From Rhizophlyctis rosea (Eukaryota > Chytridiomycota > Chytridiomycetes > Rhizophlyctidales > Rhizophlyctidaceae): 63,905 nt of DNA. A program made the translations under genes and the position numbers. The stretch spans positions 7,556 to 71,460 of the forward strand of contig JADGJC010000210.1 in the NCBI GenBank assembly GCA_027596075.1, read 5' to 3'. Shown here one piece after another: positions 23,902-37,056 of this stretch. Within the stretch, counting starts at the first letter, position 1. Each line of letters begins with the position of its first letter. Below the pieces are notes generated by a model that did no database searches, had not been told where the DNA came from, and saw nothing but the letters and a program-made list of their open reading frames with translations.

Positions 23902-24690
23902 ATCCTCTGTACATCAGCCGTGGTCACGAAGTTCTTTTTGAAGATTCACATCTGGAATGACCGGGCAGCAACTTGCCTGAATGTCAACCCCGTGGAGTTG
24001 GTGTGGCTTTGCTGCTTACTCCACGCTTAGGTGAACGGCCCGCTAACCACAGCTAAAGTTGTCCCGGGCCAAATCGCGTCATTGTGCTCGTTCTCATTCT
24101 CATCTTTCATCCCCTCCTTGTCCCTTCCCCTTACATCTACGCGCGTGAGCCAGCACCATCACGAAAGCGGCCGCTTGGTAATATGCATGCTAAGAAGGCC
24201 AACCCACCAGCTAATTGGCCTTTCGGCCACTAAGGAGCAGGACCTCCGAAAACTCATCCAATGGAATCAGGGTCTGTGGTCATTCTGCCGCAAATGAGCG
24301 CAAACGAGGACCCTCTCCTCCTGTTTCCGTGCTTGAGAAGATCAGCAGATTATGCAAGTGGTATTGCTGGTATGACACTATGAAATGGGTAAGCGCGGCC
24401 CGCATTTGGTTAAAAAAAGACGCACAGTGGGTGGTTTATATGCTTCCCTTTTCCCAACGATTCTTGCTTGTAGTGACGTCCGGCTCTCATACTGCATTCG
24501 TGTTCCCTGCCGCTTGATTCCAAGTTCTATGTTCACATGGTTGTCTCTTCGTCTCGCTCTTTACGCGACTGTTTTTCCCGCCATATAAACACCAACAATC
24601 CCTATAACATATGGACCGTTTGACGTCCAGCTTTGATATCAACGACAGCACAACAACCTCCCTTGTCACCCCGCTAACCTCCTGTCGACA
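23902..24690. other. Upstream region of the MFS gene
   Basis: No gene seen. Sequence close to the MFS start is C/T-rich (about 24090-24130 and 24640-24690). It probably contains the promoter and leader of the transporter, and perhaps of the divergent weak gene. Confidence 0.4.
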
Positions 24691-26319
24691 ATGTCCGTGC
24701 CGCAAAACACCAGCGAGACCACACCACTTCTCCGTAAACGGAGCACAGATGATGCTCCTGCATTAGCGACACCCCTCCCAAAGCAGATCTTTGCCTTGCA
24801 CACTGCAGTCCTCGCCGATTACATTGCAGGATCGCTACTACATCCATTCCTCTACTTCATGTAACCCACCTCGTTGTCCACATCACTGCGCCCACCGCTG
24901 ACTGAAAACTCTGCAGGATCCAAGACTTCAACCTCCCACCACATCCCAGAGATCCCTCCCAAATAGGGTGGTACGTCTCACTCATCCTTTGCGCATACTC
25001 TCTCGCGCAAGTTACGAGTTCAATACCGATTGGGCTACTTTCTGACCGATGGGGACGGAAGACGATGTTGTTGTTGGGCCTGGCGGGGAATGTTGTTTGT
25101 TCGGTGTTGTTGGGGTTGACGAGTACGTTCCAGCAGGCGGTTGTGGTGAGGGTTATGTTGGGGTTGGTTAATGGTATGTATCAAACGTGGCGACCCAATC
25201 TGTTCGTCTTGTGTCTGACGCTTCGCACCAACTCAAATGACAGGAAACGTCGGCGTAGCAAAATCCATAACCGGCGAACTCACAGACTCCTCTAACCGTG
25301 CACGAGCCTTCAGCCTCTTCGGGTTCTGGTCTTCCATCGGGGAAATCATCGGACCCATTCTCGGCGGGTACCTTTCCAACCCCGCTGACAAATACCCAGA
25401 AGTCTTCGGATCCCCATTCTTCCACTCCTACCCATACTTCCTGCCCTGCCTAGCCGCGGCTATCCTCGGCACGACAGGCTTCATTGCGACATATGTGTTC
25501 TTGGATGAGACGCTCCAACGGGCGGAGGTAAAGGTTGTGCGTGATCTGGAAGCAAAATCCCACAGTGAGGAAGGGGAGGCAATGCGAGGGGATGTGTTTG
25601 TGATACCACCACAAGCTTGGCCACCTGTCGTTGCTTTGGGTGTTCTGGGACTGATTGCGTCGATGAATGGGGAGGCGTTCCCGTTGTTGGCGAATACACC
25701 GAGAGAGGATCCGAATCCGGGGTTGGGTTTTGGTACGAGGAGGTTGGCGATTATATTGTGCCTTCAGGCGGTGTTTAAGTTGGTTATTCAGGTATGTTAT
25801 ACACACGATAGTCTTGTCCACCATTTTACAAATTGCGCCGGCGGAATACTAAATCCAACTTTCCTTATCGTTCACCAGCTTCTAGTCTACTCCAAAATCC
25901 ACAAACACCTCCAAACCCTCAACACCCTCCGCTTAGGCCTCCTCATCCTCCTCCTAACCACCGTCTCCACCCCCGCCCTCCCCTCAATCCCCTACACCTA
26001 CCTCTTCCCACCCCTCATAACCCTCTTCTTCTTCCAATCAGCCGCAACATCCATTGCCTACACCTCGATCTTCATCCTCGTCATCGATTCGGCCCCCTCT
26101 ACGCGGTGGTTAGGAACCATTAATGGACTGGGCCAGTTGGGAGCTTGTACGAGTCGGGTGATTGGCCCCGCGCTGTTGGGGTGGTTGTGGAGTTGGAGTC
26201 GGGATGTTGGGGGGTTTCCGTGGGTTGTCTGGGGTGTTACGGGGGTTTTTGTGGTTGGGTTGGGGGTTGAGACGGTATGGATTGGGAGGTGGAGGGGGAG
26301 GGAAGTTGGGAGAGGGTGA
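24691..26319 (+). CDS. MFS transporter, DHA1 type (ZIFL/YCR023C-like)
   Basis: Membrane transporter of the major facilitator superfamily, expected 12 helices, 471 residues. Exons: 24691-24860, 24917-25173, 25244-25791 and 25879-26319. The start ATG is followed by a short polar N-terminus (TSETTPLLRKRS) typical of fungal DHA1 and vacuolar or plasma membrane carriers. The signature loop between helices 2 and 3 reads GLLSDRWGRKTMLLLG. The motif GNVGVAKSITGELTD and the following NRARAFSLFGF, then GPILGGYLSNP, match the plant zinc-induced-facilitator and yeast YCR023C group. The last intron (25792-25878, 87 bases) is in frame and stop-free, so a protein 29 residues longer is possible if it is retained. 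The substrate cannot be told from sequence; drugs, polyamines, metals or organic acids are all known in the group. Confidence 0.9.
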
Positions 26320-26575
26320 GGTTTGGAAAGTTGTGGGGTATGAGGGAGCGTTGTAGGTTGTACTTAATGGAAGACGTCATTCAGTATTTGTAAATAGTGT
26401 ATATGTAGTGTATGAGACAATATGGTACCGTAGCAAGACTTGCTTCATGACATCGCGAAATACGAAAGTATATAAGAACTCAACAGGCCTGAAACTCGAC
26501 CGGGTATATACATGATAGAACATCGTCCATAAACCCACCAACACATAACCATCTGTCAACCTCCTTCTGACTGCC

Positions 26576-29500
26576 CTAACCCTGGAATGAACTCCTTCCG
26601 GCTCTACCCGCAGCCCCCGTCACAACCCGACTCCCCCTAGGCGTCATATCGATAACCTCAACCGGAACCGGCTGACTCAACATCCGATCAAAATCAAACA
26701 ACCCACCCGCATCATCCCCACCTCCTCTCTTAACGCCACTATCCTTGAATATATCCTTGAGAGCTTCTGTGACGGATGCGGAACGTTTGATGGTTTTACC
26801 GGACGCGCCCCGGACTGAGGCATTTGCAGATGTAATTTGCGGCATGTTTTGTTGGAAGGGCGATTGTGGTGTAGTTGTTGCTATGTATGTTGGTGGAACG
26901 GGTGTGGAGTTGCGGGAGGATGGGGCGTTCCATTGGAATTGTGGGGCGGATTGTTGGCGGATTGGTTGCTGTTGAGTATCGGACGTCCCGGTAACTGGTT
27001 GGGACTGTTGTCGTTGTCTGGGTGGAGAAGATTGTTGAGGTGAGGATTTTAAATCACCTAGTACGCTCATGATGGATTGCATTTCTTCTTTCTTAGAGAT
27101 TTCTACGGAGGCGGGGTTCATGCTTCCGCTGGTGGAGGAGGTCTGGCTTAAGCCTGCTGCGAAGCCGGCTGCAACGGCGTCTCGCGAACTGGACGCCGCG
27201 GAGGATCGACGACGTTGCATGGCTGCTTGGTAGGTTGTGGGTTTGTTGAAGGTTTGGAGGGAGCCACAGCGAGTTTGGGCGGCCGGGGTGGTCGTGGACA
27301 CGTTTGGAGGAGCGGATGTAGCAGGAGATTGCTCATTTATCTCCTCATTGGAGGCAATGGCGGGGATGACATCCAGTCCCTTCAACGCGTTGGCAAGCAT
27401 TTGATCGGCGTTAGTTTCTGAAACTTCAGTAACATGCTGAAGGTCCGACAGGCGGGCTCCGACTGAGGGACCATAAGAGCGGCTACGAGAAACACCTCCT
27501 GTTTGCGGTGCAGCCGGGTTGTAATGTGGTGGAGGAGCGGGGTTGTTGAGCATATTTGCTACATGACGGGCACGGAGGGCGGGGTTTTGTGCGGCGCTTT
27601 GGGGCGTGGACGAAGGGTCATTCCATGCTGCGGGCGTTGAGCGCATGTTATTGTTCGCGGAAACAGCTGCAGCCGCAAGACGTTCTGCAATCGCGAAAGC
27701 ATCCTCTTCTGAATCTTCCGAAGGGTGTGAGGCGTTTGGAGGAAGAACGTACCCGGAAGCGGCATCGAAATCGTCGACTTTCAAGTCTTGCGCATTGAAA
27801 GTCTTTGCTACGTATGTACCGCTTACAACGCTAGTTCCCATTGATGCAGCATTAGCCAGTCGTACAGCAACGTTGCCCACCACATCGCCAACGCTCATNN
27901 NNNNNNNNCGTGTACCCCCTGCACCTGGAATTGCATTCGAGCTACTACTCCTCTTGATTTCCACCCCACTATCAGCCCCCTCACTCAATCCACCAACCGG
28001 CGCGCTCATCTCTCTCCGGCGTTGTGAGTCAGTAGTAGAAGTGACACCCGCCACCCTGGCCCCAACCAATCCAGCACCTCTAACACTCATCCCCGCACTG
28101 CCCACAACCACCGGACTTCCAACCCTATCTGGAGTCACAGGTGCCGACGAACTAACACTCAGACCGTGCATCCTCTTCAAATACAAGTATTTGCACCGAA
28201 CAGCAAGATTATGCACCATCTTCGCTTGCGGCGTATAATACTTCATCACCGACTTCCCACCCCCTTTCTTACTCGCCCCGCCCACCTCAAGTCCATTCGC
28301 TCCATCCCCTTCAGCATCAGATGGATGAACCGTCAAGATAACCTTATCCTCCGAATGCCGCCACTCCAAAAACGGCCACTGAGTAACCAACACATAATTC
28401 CCCTTCTTCAAATCCATAACAACAACACCCTCCGGTCCAACCCCAATACTCATCTGCTGCAGTCGGAATTCGAAAAACCCATGCGGGGGCTTGTCCTTGC
28501 AGACGGGGAAGAAGGAACATCCGTAGCAAGCCCATCGACGTACGTATTCTAGGTACATGTGTCGGATTTCGACGTCTGTGCGGCCGGCATTTTTGGCGTG
28601 TTCTTTTTGGAGGAGGAGTTCCCATTTTTTGGGTTTCATTGCGGGGTGGAGACGGTAGGGGAGGACGTGGCGGAAGAGTTGGTCGCCTTGGTAGAGGTAG
28701 CCTTTTGTGTGTTTTTGCGGATCGTAGTCTCCGCAGGCGGATTGGAGGAGCATGCCACCGAGGACTGCTGCATCTTCGGGGGTGCATAGGTACCGTGATG
28801 TCATGACATTTCGTTTCGCCTATTTGGAAGAGAGTCAATCGTGAACTGTCATCCTGACAAATGAACGTACTCTATATACCTCTCCATATAGTAGCCGCAC
28901 CACGGCATCTTCTTCCACTTGTCTTTCAAGAGAACGGGTGACTGTTGCTTCGCGGCGGTAGACAAACCAATGTCTATTGATGGGATGGAAGCAGTCGATA
29001 GCTTCTGGATAATGAGTGTACGCTAGGACCCTGAGCGAATGAGAAATCATATGAGTTTGATGGTCGTAAAGTTCGAATACGTTACGGTGAGAAGTCCAAC
29101 GTACATGAGATGCCACTTCCTCATTACTTCAAAGATGTCTAGATCAGGTCGTAGTTGGATTTCTATTAGAATAAGCAGAAAAATGTTCAGTTGTGTGTCT
29201 CAATCATGCGTGCCTGTAAGGACCCTGATACGCGTGGCAAAGGCGCCAACCCCTTAAGCAAACATGTTGCCATTTGAAGCCTGCATGGCGAATAGAAGAA
29301 GTGAAGATTAGTTCGGTAGGCTACTCACCCAAATCCTTCCCAACAATCCATAAAGCAAATATCCCCTTTCCAACATCACTCAGCCCTTCCTTTCCTGCGA
29401 TCGCGTTGCACACTTTCCCCGCCTGCAACTGTCCTCCCTCTGCAAACTTCGCGTTGAAATCATGCTCGCTGTCACCACTGAGTACTCGTACACAGATCGT

Positions 29501-29662
29501 TATGAATCCAGGTCCTCCATTAACTCCTGCATGTCGCTTCAGAGGCGGAACCCATGCATTTTCGCGAGCAGCCTCGGGTGCGTGGACGGTCGCATTCTTT
29601 CCTGGCGCGCGGCGGCCCATGGCAGCCGGGCCTGGAGGGGCCTGCTTCGGTGTTTTAGGCAT
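26576..29662 (-). CDS. FERM-domain protein with long Ser-rich tail
   Basis: Likely membrane-cortex adaptor, about 928 residues (the gap makes this approximate). Exons on the complement: 29662-29329, 29162-29105, 29030-28880 and 28819-26576, with phases that join. After a basic Pro-rich N-terminus, residues about 50-140 form the ubiquitin-like F1 lobe (FITICVRVL, DLDIFEVMRKWHLM). The F2 lobe follows (HPINRHWFVYRREATV, VVRLLYGEAKRNVMTSRYLC, EDAAVLGGMLLQSACGDYD), then a PH/PTB-like F3 lobe (IGVGPEGVVVMDLK, NYVLVTQWPFLEWR). FERM domains bind phosphoinositides and membrane-protein tails. It looks closer to KRIT1/FRMD8 or protist FERM proteins than to ERM proteins, because no actin-binding tail is seen. 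The C-terminal 500 residues are Ser/Thr/Gln/Pro-rich and disordered. Ten N at 27899-27908 lie in this tail. Confidence 0.85.
27899..27908. other. Assembly gap (10 N) in the FERM gene
   Basis: Ten undetermined bases in the part coding for the Ser-rich tail, between GTYVAK-side and SSSNAIPG-side coding. The frame is the same on both sides, but the true length is unknown. Confidence 0.95.
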
Positions 29663-30634
29663 GGTTGTGGTACCCCGTTGATGGAATATTGACGCGAGCT
29701 GGATGCAAATATAGAAATATAGTATCCGTTTTTATGGGTTCGTTTACAGGTCAAAGTCAAGTGGGATCATTTGTTTGGACAAAGCGCCAAGAAAGTGGTC
29801 CTGTTGATGTATGATCCAGGAGGCGGGGCCGCAAATAAAAGGCTCGAACCATATACATGATAAAGCTAAATGAATATTTATGATGCAATTCTAGAATGTT
29901 GCTGTCAAACGTCGTCACCACCTCCGCGAAGTCCGCAAGTTCCATCCATGTCCCGAAAGCCCACTGCTCTGGTGGGATGGACCTGCGAAAACGAGAAATC
30001 GGGGAAAGCAACGCATGTGTCGCTATGTCCCGATCAATGATCTAGGTGTGATCGCGACGGTTGATTACAATGACTTCAATCACGAGGGTTTGATCGGAGG
30101 GTCCCAAAGCTATCCCTGCTGCGCTTGCCTGATTCATAGCCATTGTAAGTGGCTTAAATGCCGACATGCTGGATTATGCGGGTCCGTGGGCTGATGATTG
30201 GGGGCAGGTTCACCTTAGGTTTGGCAGGACCGTTTGGATTTTTATGTTGAATGGGCCTGGCTGGTGGGTTCTTCAAGTTTGCAAGTGCAGCCCTGCTGGA
30301 TTAGGGTGGGATACAGTCCATTGATTTTAATTATTCCTGCGAACACTTTTCCCGGCTTTTTTTGAGCCGTGCTAGTAATGGGCGAAATTAGTGTTGAGCA
30401 ACCTGCACTGGCTGCATTGTCGGAAAGTGCATGTAGATTGCAAGCGTCTCTGAATTTTATTGTGTTTCTGAGTGGTGAGGTAGAGACCAGGCGGGAGAGA
30501 AGGCTTCGTTTGGGCAATCACCCCACGACCCTTCCATAGGGGAGAAGTTCGTCTCAAGAGCACACCCATCACGCAACGGCCGCCTTTGACAGGGGAATAA
30601 CATATTACCTTTGTCCTCCTTTTCACAAACTCAC
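29663..30634. promoter_or_regulatory. Shared divergent promoter region, FERM gene and cyclase
   Basis: About 970 bases separate the two divergent starts (ATG at 29662 on the complement and at 30635). No open frame of substance lies within. A pyrimidine-rich leader precedes the cyclase start. The region must hold both promoters; I see no motif I can name with confidence. Confidence 0.5.
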
Positions 30635-33600
30635 ATGTCTCATTCGCCCTTCTCATCTCCGCAAAACTACGCGATGATGGTCACCAACCCCTCACCGAAC
30701 ACCACAAAATCTGGATTAAGCATAGACAGTGAATCCGCCGTTACACCACCAGCAACTCAACATCGCATTTCACAAGGATGGGGCCGCAGTCGTTCACGAC
30801 GTGATCGTGATAAGCAGCAATACCGCTCATCCCTGCGCGCTACCGTTAACGCGTCTGCCTCTGCAGTCGGAAGTATATCAGCCATTGACACCCCCATGAC
30901 ACCCGCCTTCGGTTCCGGCTCCCATAATATAGCATTACCTCTAGGAATAGGAATAGGTGGCAGCCGTATGACAATAGGCGGCACAGATCTTTTCAACACC
31001 TCGGGTGAAAAGATGTCGGTCCTCGGCATGTCAACCGCGGACGCTTTCAATCTTCACCAAGTAGAGCTTCTCGGTTCCCAACCCGTCCAGTTCGAACAAG
31101 CAATCCCAAATTTCATCTCTCGGCATGTTCGAGAATGGTGCGACGCCAAATGCCGATCAACCAATCTTGGACTTGATAACGATATCTCTAACGTTACCGG
31201 GGCGCGGATACCCGCTTCGGTCATCCAAAGCGGGGTGGGGATCAGCAAAATCATGGGCGGAAGTCCAGGAATGGGAGGCATCGTGAATGTCAAATCCACA
31301 TTAAATGGAATGGAGAAGGCGGCGTTGGAGTTCAAGCCTACTGCGGAGGAGAGTTTTGCAGCAGTCGTAATGGCAGATGTTAGTGGGTATTCAGTCTTGA
31401 CAACGACGCTGGCAGAGAAGGGACCAATTGGGGCGGAGATTCTATGTAAGACCATGAAAGGATATCTGGATAAGGTACGAATTCTTTCTGGCATACCGCT
31501 CATTAAGGGAAAGAGAATGGAGTGGAACAGGCAACGGCAAACAATACTCATTCGCTTAACATCTACTAGATTATCAAAGTAATCCTCCTCCACGGAGGCG
31601 ACATTGTAAAGTTCGCCGGCGATGCCGTAATATTCTACTGGAAACTCCCTTTCTCCTCACCGTCGGCGGCAGATCCCACGGACCCCTCTGACGTTGAAGA
31701 AGACCAGGTGGACGAAGTCGCCGCGGGCGAAATTGTATTGAAAGCCGCTACATGCTGTGGGAAGCTTCTTGAAGAACTGGGGAGTTTTGCGATTGATATT
31801 GAAGGGATCGACACGAAAGAACTACGAATACATCTGGGTATTGGAAGTGGGAGGGTGTTTGACGTGCATGTGGGTGGGGATAAGGGAACGAGATGGGAGC
31901 ATTTTATTGCCGGGGATGCCGTAAATCAAATTAGTACTGTACTGGATATTGCAAAACCAGGTATTGGAGAGGTTTCGACGCGTGCCTTTTGTTGATTACT
32001 GATGATTCTGATTATCTGTTTGTCTGATAGGCGAATTGGCAATGTCCCACACCGCTTTCAAATACCTAGGCAAAGTAATTGACACCGACCAGATGTCTGT
32101 AGGCTCCTACGATAAACGGTGTATCGTTATCGGGGCATTTTCCTCCGCAGCCCGCCGAATCCCACCTCCCACTCCTACAGAGAATGAAGAGCTTGGCCTA
32201 TGGGATATCTCCCCGCCAGTGTTCAACATCGAGCTATATAAGTGCTTCATCAACCAGAGCGCGATATACAAGTTGCAAAGCGACATAAATCAGAGTAGAC
32301 TTTTCAGGATGGAGAGTGGATTAGGGGATTTGCTGGGGCTATATGAACTACGTCAAGTGACAACGATGTTCATCCGCATCGAATCGCTTCGACATTGGAA
32401 ATCTGCCATTCTTTTGAGTGAGGCTCAGGGTGCGATGTCCGTCGTCCAGGAAGCTTTAAGGAAGTATGAAGGATCCTTAAGACAGTTTCATGTCGACGAC
32501 AAAGGGGCAGCGATACTGTGCTTCTTTGGGTTACCGCCATTAGCACACGAGAATGATGCAAGCTTTGGAATTAGAGCGGGGCTGGAGATTGTTCAGCAGT
32601 TTTATCCAATTTTCCAGGATGAGTTTTCGATAGGCATCACGACGGGGGTGGTCAGTATTGGTGGAGTGGGAAATTCGGTTAGGACGGAGTATGCTGTGGT
32701 ATGTATTCATTATTTGAGCATCTCTTGAGACTTGGCGTCGGAGCGGAGAGGGATCTGGTTTTCAATTGCAGAGCTATTTTGAAAGAGCAATATGCTGACG
32801 TATTACCGTATATCTCTTGACCAATCAAGATGGGTGACTCGATCAACATGGCCGCGCGCCTTATGTGTCTGGAACTGGCCAAAGGTTCCCTATTGTGCGA
32901 CGAGCGCTCGTATAACCTCTGTCTCGCCGAATTCGAGTTTGAGAAGAAGCCACCCGCATACGTCAAAGGGCGAAAAGGCAAACCACTACCTATATTCAAA
33001 CCCATCAAACAAATTGTCCGCACGGAGGCGGGAAGGGGAGAGAAGGTTGGGAGTGGTGGTGCGGCGAGAGGGAAAGTTGAGATTATTGGGCGCATGAGCG
33101 AGAAATTCGCTATCCATCGGTGTTTGCAACTACATACGGGGGAGGATGTGAGTGGATTGATTGTTATGGAGGCTGATGGAGGTCAAGGGTTGAGTACATT
33201 GGTGAATTACTGTGAGGGTGAAGCGAAGAAATTCGGATGCCATGTTTGGTGAGGATTCATCCGCACATGATTCTTCATAGCATGTTGAGAGGTTTGTGAA
33301 TTTACGCCCATACTGAATTTTCCTGGTTTTCTCATCATCAGCTCTGGTGGTGGTACTGAAATGGAGAAAACAACACCCTTCTACGCGTTTCGAGAAGTAG
33401 TGCACGACCTTGTGGCTTTACTTCAAACAGCGCTAATAGATGACGGTGGCATCATTACGATTCCACCACCCGAAAAGCCGGCCATTCCAGAAGAGACGGA
33501 AAGTATGGACCGACCAGAGCTAAAATCATCATCAACCGCATCTGCGCCGCTCGTAAGTCCATCGGAATCTGTCAAACATGCCACGTCACCTTCCAAAGTA

Positions 33601-36600
33601 GGTGGGCATACCTCACGACCCACCCTTCTACATTTTAATCTTGGGCGAGGGGCACGAAAGTCTATGTGCGAGGAGGATGGGGTAAATGGTCTAGCAGGGA
33701 TGAACAATGCCAACGCGACTCCTACCGGTTCCGGGGCAGCATCATCGTCCAACTCAGTCTTCGGCGGGGGAAAGCTACATAAATCTGCCTCACTCAAAAC
33801 ATTCTCCAGCTCCTCGGAGATAACACCGCAACAACCCAACGGCATCTCTGGTCACCACGGAACAACGAACGGCCCAAACATATCCTCCTCATCCGTCAAC
33901 AACCCTTCCCATCAAGTAACACCCATAATAAACCTACCCAGCGTGAGCGAAGAGCATCCCAATTCATCTTCAGAAACCAGCCCCAATACAACGCGAGAGA
34001 GAGACAAGGACATCAAAGACAATCCTCTCGAAAACATCGAGGACGAAGACCTGGACACCAGTATATCTTTTGAAGGCAAACTCCGCACTCTCCTCACAAA
34101 GCTCTCTCTTGACGACGACGCAGACCCTTCCCTATTCGACCTGATCTTACCACATGAATTCACCTTCTCCAGCTACGTTCCGCAAATGCAAAACAAAATG
34201 CGGATAAAAGACCTCTCGGAATTACTGAAACGCATCATCACTTCCATATCGGCCATCACCCCTCTCGTCCTCATTATCCACGAGGCACAATACCTCGACA
34301 CACTAAGCTGGGAGCTACTTTGGGAAATCATAACAACCTGCACCAAGACGACAGTATTCATTTTCACACGTCCTGAACGGTATTTTGAAACAGAAGAGAA
34401 CAAGTTGATATATCAGAAGTTCAAACGGATACCAAGGGCGAGTGTCATCAATGTGGAAGGGCTCAGGCCGGACGAGACGGCACTTTTGGTTGTACAGACG
34501 TGGCCGGGGACACCGCCGATCAAGAAGGTGTCGCCTACAATTGCGGAGAACATATATAATCACACAGGGGGAAATCCGCTCTATGTCCGGTCTCTCGTAT
34601 TAGCGTTGAAGGATTCGGGGCAGTGGCGCATCACGGATGATGGGGAGTTGAGCACACAGACGGACACGGCGGCAGAGTTCGATTTTGATAAGATTGTGCC
34701 GCAGATCGATTTGCAGTCTGTTATTGTAGCTCAGTTTGATCGGCTGGACCGCACCTTTCAACTGTTTCTTAAGGTTGCCTCGGTGCTGGGACAGAAATTC
34801 ATGGCGGACGAGGTGATTCTTTTCTTGGACATGCCCGAATTTCAGGTGCATCGAAAGAATCATTCGGCGAACCAGAAGAAAATAGAGCAAATGGACAAAT
34901 ACAAGTTCTTGGAGCGGCCGGAGGGGGCGGAGAACGAACAAGGGGCGGCGGGAATGGGTGGATTAGCATATCAGTTCAAATCCGCTGTGGTGTGTCGGTG
35001 CGTGTATAACATGATGGTAGAAGCTCAACGACAACAACTCCATCTCAACATTGCGCAATACTACGAACAAATAATGAACGAAGCTAATCGGCAACGACTT
35101 CTGATCCCTCTGTTTTCCCACTACTTCCAATGCGACGACCGGCAACGGTTCAAAAAGCTACGATACCTCGAACTCGTCGCCCATCAATACTTTACCAACC
35201 GGTCAATGGCGGATGCAATAAAGCACTACCAGCTACTGCTAAAAATGGCAGCAAAGTATCAAACAGATTCGGAGAATGTTTTATACGATGATACAACCGT
35301 TGCTAAGTGGTATAGGGAACTCGGGGAGGCGTATTTTGCTCGTGGGGAATCGGTGAATGCGGAGAATGCATTTTTGAGCAGTTTGGGGTTGCTGGGACAT
35401 AAGTACCCCAAGGGAACGTTGGTGTTATATTGGAATGTGTGGAAAGAGTTGCGGAAACGGCATCCATTTGAAGCGGAGATGGAAGGTACGGAGGACGAGC
35501 TTTATGCGGCGTTAGCGGAACGGCCGGGCGCAGGGGCTGGGGCGGGAACGGGAGGGACAGGATCGAAGCACAGTTCTTCACATAGTTTGAATCTCGGATT
35601 GGTAGTGGGAAGTGGGGATCGGTGTGGGGCGGGTGGGCTGTCGATGATGGGGCGGCAAATCAGTCTGGAGAATGGGCTACCAAATCGAGGAAGTAGCGAC
35701 CATTCGAATCTTAGTGGGAGCACGACAGGGGGTAGGCATTCATCGAAGAGGGCTCCGGCTGCGCTGGATGGGGCAAATCAGTCTGGTGCGCAGGTCTCAG
35801 GTGTGGGAATAGCGGAACGGACGTTATCTTCTGTGGAGTCGGAGCACCATCAGCAGCACTTAGATCATATTCTGCGGGACGCTTCCAAAGCAAACCTCCA
35901 CCTGACACGTCTTTGCCTCCTGGGTCTTGCCATGATCTACTCAAAACGAGGTTCAAAAATTTGCCAACAATATGCAGTCTTGAAAGGCCTCAACATCTGC
36001 GAGTTCTTCCCACGTGACGCGCTGTACGGCCGGTTCCTAGCCATGACGGGACAATCTGTGTGGGTCCACCTCTCCAACCACCTCCTGTCATTGCGGTACA
36101 TGGAAGCAGCGGAGCGTTACGATACGAGACAAGACCTTGAAGCTTCTATCCACATCCTCAACTGCGCAGCACCGACCTTGACAATGATGGGAATGTGGGA
36201 TTTAGCAGTTCGCAGATTAGACCTCTTGGGTGAATTGGGCTCTATATCTGGCGACGTTCTGGTCCGTGCTGATGCCCTTCGTATCAAATCTATGATCCTC
36301 TACCTCACGGGTCCCCGCTCAGGCTCCACAGCCGCAGCCCGAGAGCTATACGCCCTTGCCAACCAGGAAGACATCGAATTGGGCAAAACAGCAGGATGTT
36401 GGATGATCATTGCCAACTGCCTTTCCAGTGTCTACTCTCATGACGAGCTGCGGGATTTGAATGCTCAGTTTAGGCAGTTGTGGGCTGTTCAACAGGAGCG
36501 TGTCAAGGGCATCGCCTTTAATGCTCGACAAATTTGTCGGTACGGCCTCTTAGTCCAAGTCGACGTCCGCCTTGGCCTCTGCCTCAACGTCAACGACCTT

Positions 36601-37056
36601 GAACTGATGAACTCCATCATGGCCCGCATGGACAAATACCAAAATTGGCTAGCCCCCTTCGGGATCCTGTTCGGTCTTAATGGGATCTACGCAGCTCACG
36701 AATCTCAACTCCTGTCCCGCTCCGAGAAGAAAGTCGTCACGATTTGGTGTCGGCGCGCCGTGCAGTGCATGGAATCCATGCGGAGTGCATTTATTGTCGT
36801 CGAACCGTTGCAGTATCTGTGTCGGGGAACGGGATATCTTGTTGACGGGAACGTCAACGGAGCTTTGAAGGAGTGGCGAAAAGGGGTGGGATCCAAGGAG
36901 ACGTGCAATATTCCGTACGTGCATGCGTTGCTTTGTGCAAGGCTTGGAAAGAATAGTGATAAAGAGGGGGAAGCGAGTAAATATTTGGAGGAGGCACAGA
37001 AGTTATTCAGGAAGATCGGGGCTACGTATGAGTTTGAGCAGTTGTCGTTGAATTAG
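30635..37056 (+). CDS. Soluble adenylyl cyclase (ADCY10 class)
   Basis: Makes cAMP from ATP; 2010 residues. Exons: 30635-31474, 31570-31960, 32031-32698, 32830-33248 and 33342-37056, all phases consistent. The start is the first ATG in frame. Cyclase C1 starts near residue 245 (ADVSGYSVL, first metal Asp) and continues with GGDIVKFAGDAVIFYWKL, holding the second metal Asp and the Lys that in human sAC lies at the bicarbonate site. TRWEHFIAGDAV follows, with the Arg of that site. C2 (about residues 535-680) has VDDKGAAILCFFG, including the adenine-binding Lys, and TEYAVMGDSINMAARLM, where human sAC has Thr in place of the Ala of EYAV. An NTPase-like region follows (ADGGQGLST near residue 747, LVLIIHEAQYLD near 1080), then a long helical TPR-like C-terminus, as in ADCY10. 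Inserts rich in Ser/Asn (about 33480-34010) and Gly/Ser (about 35520-35760) make it longer than the human protein (about 1610). Confidence 0.92.

Noticed and set aside
27606..28238. 210-residue plus-strand frame opposite the FERM protein tail
   Set aside because: Shadow of the minus-strand coding exon, crossing the N gap, with no domain.
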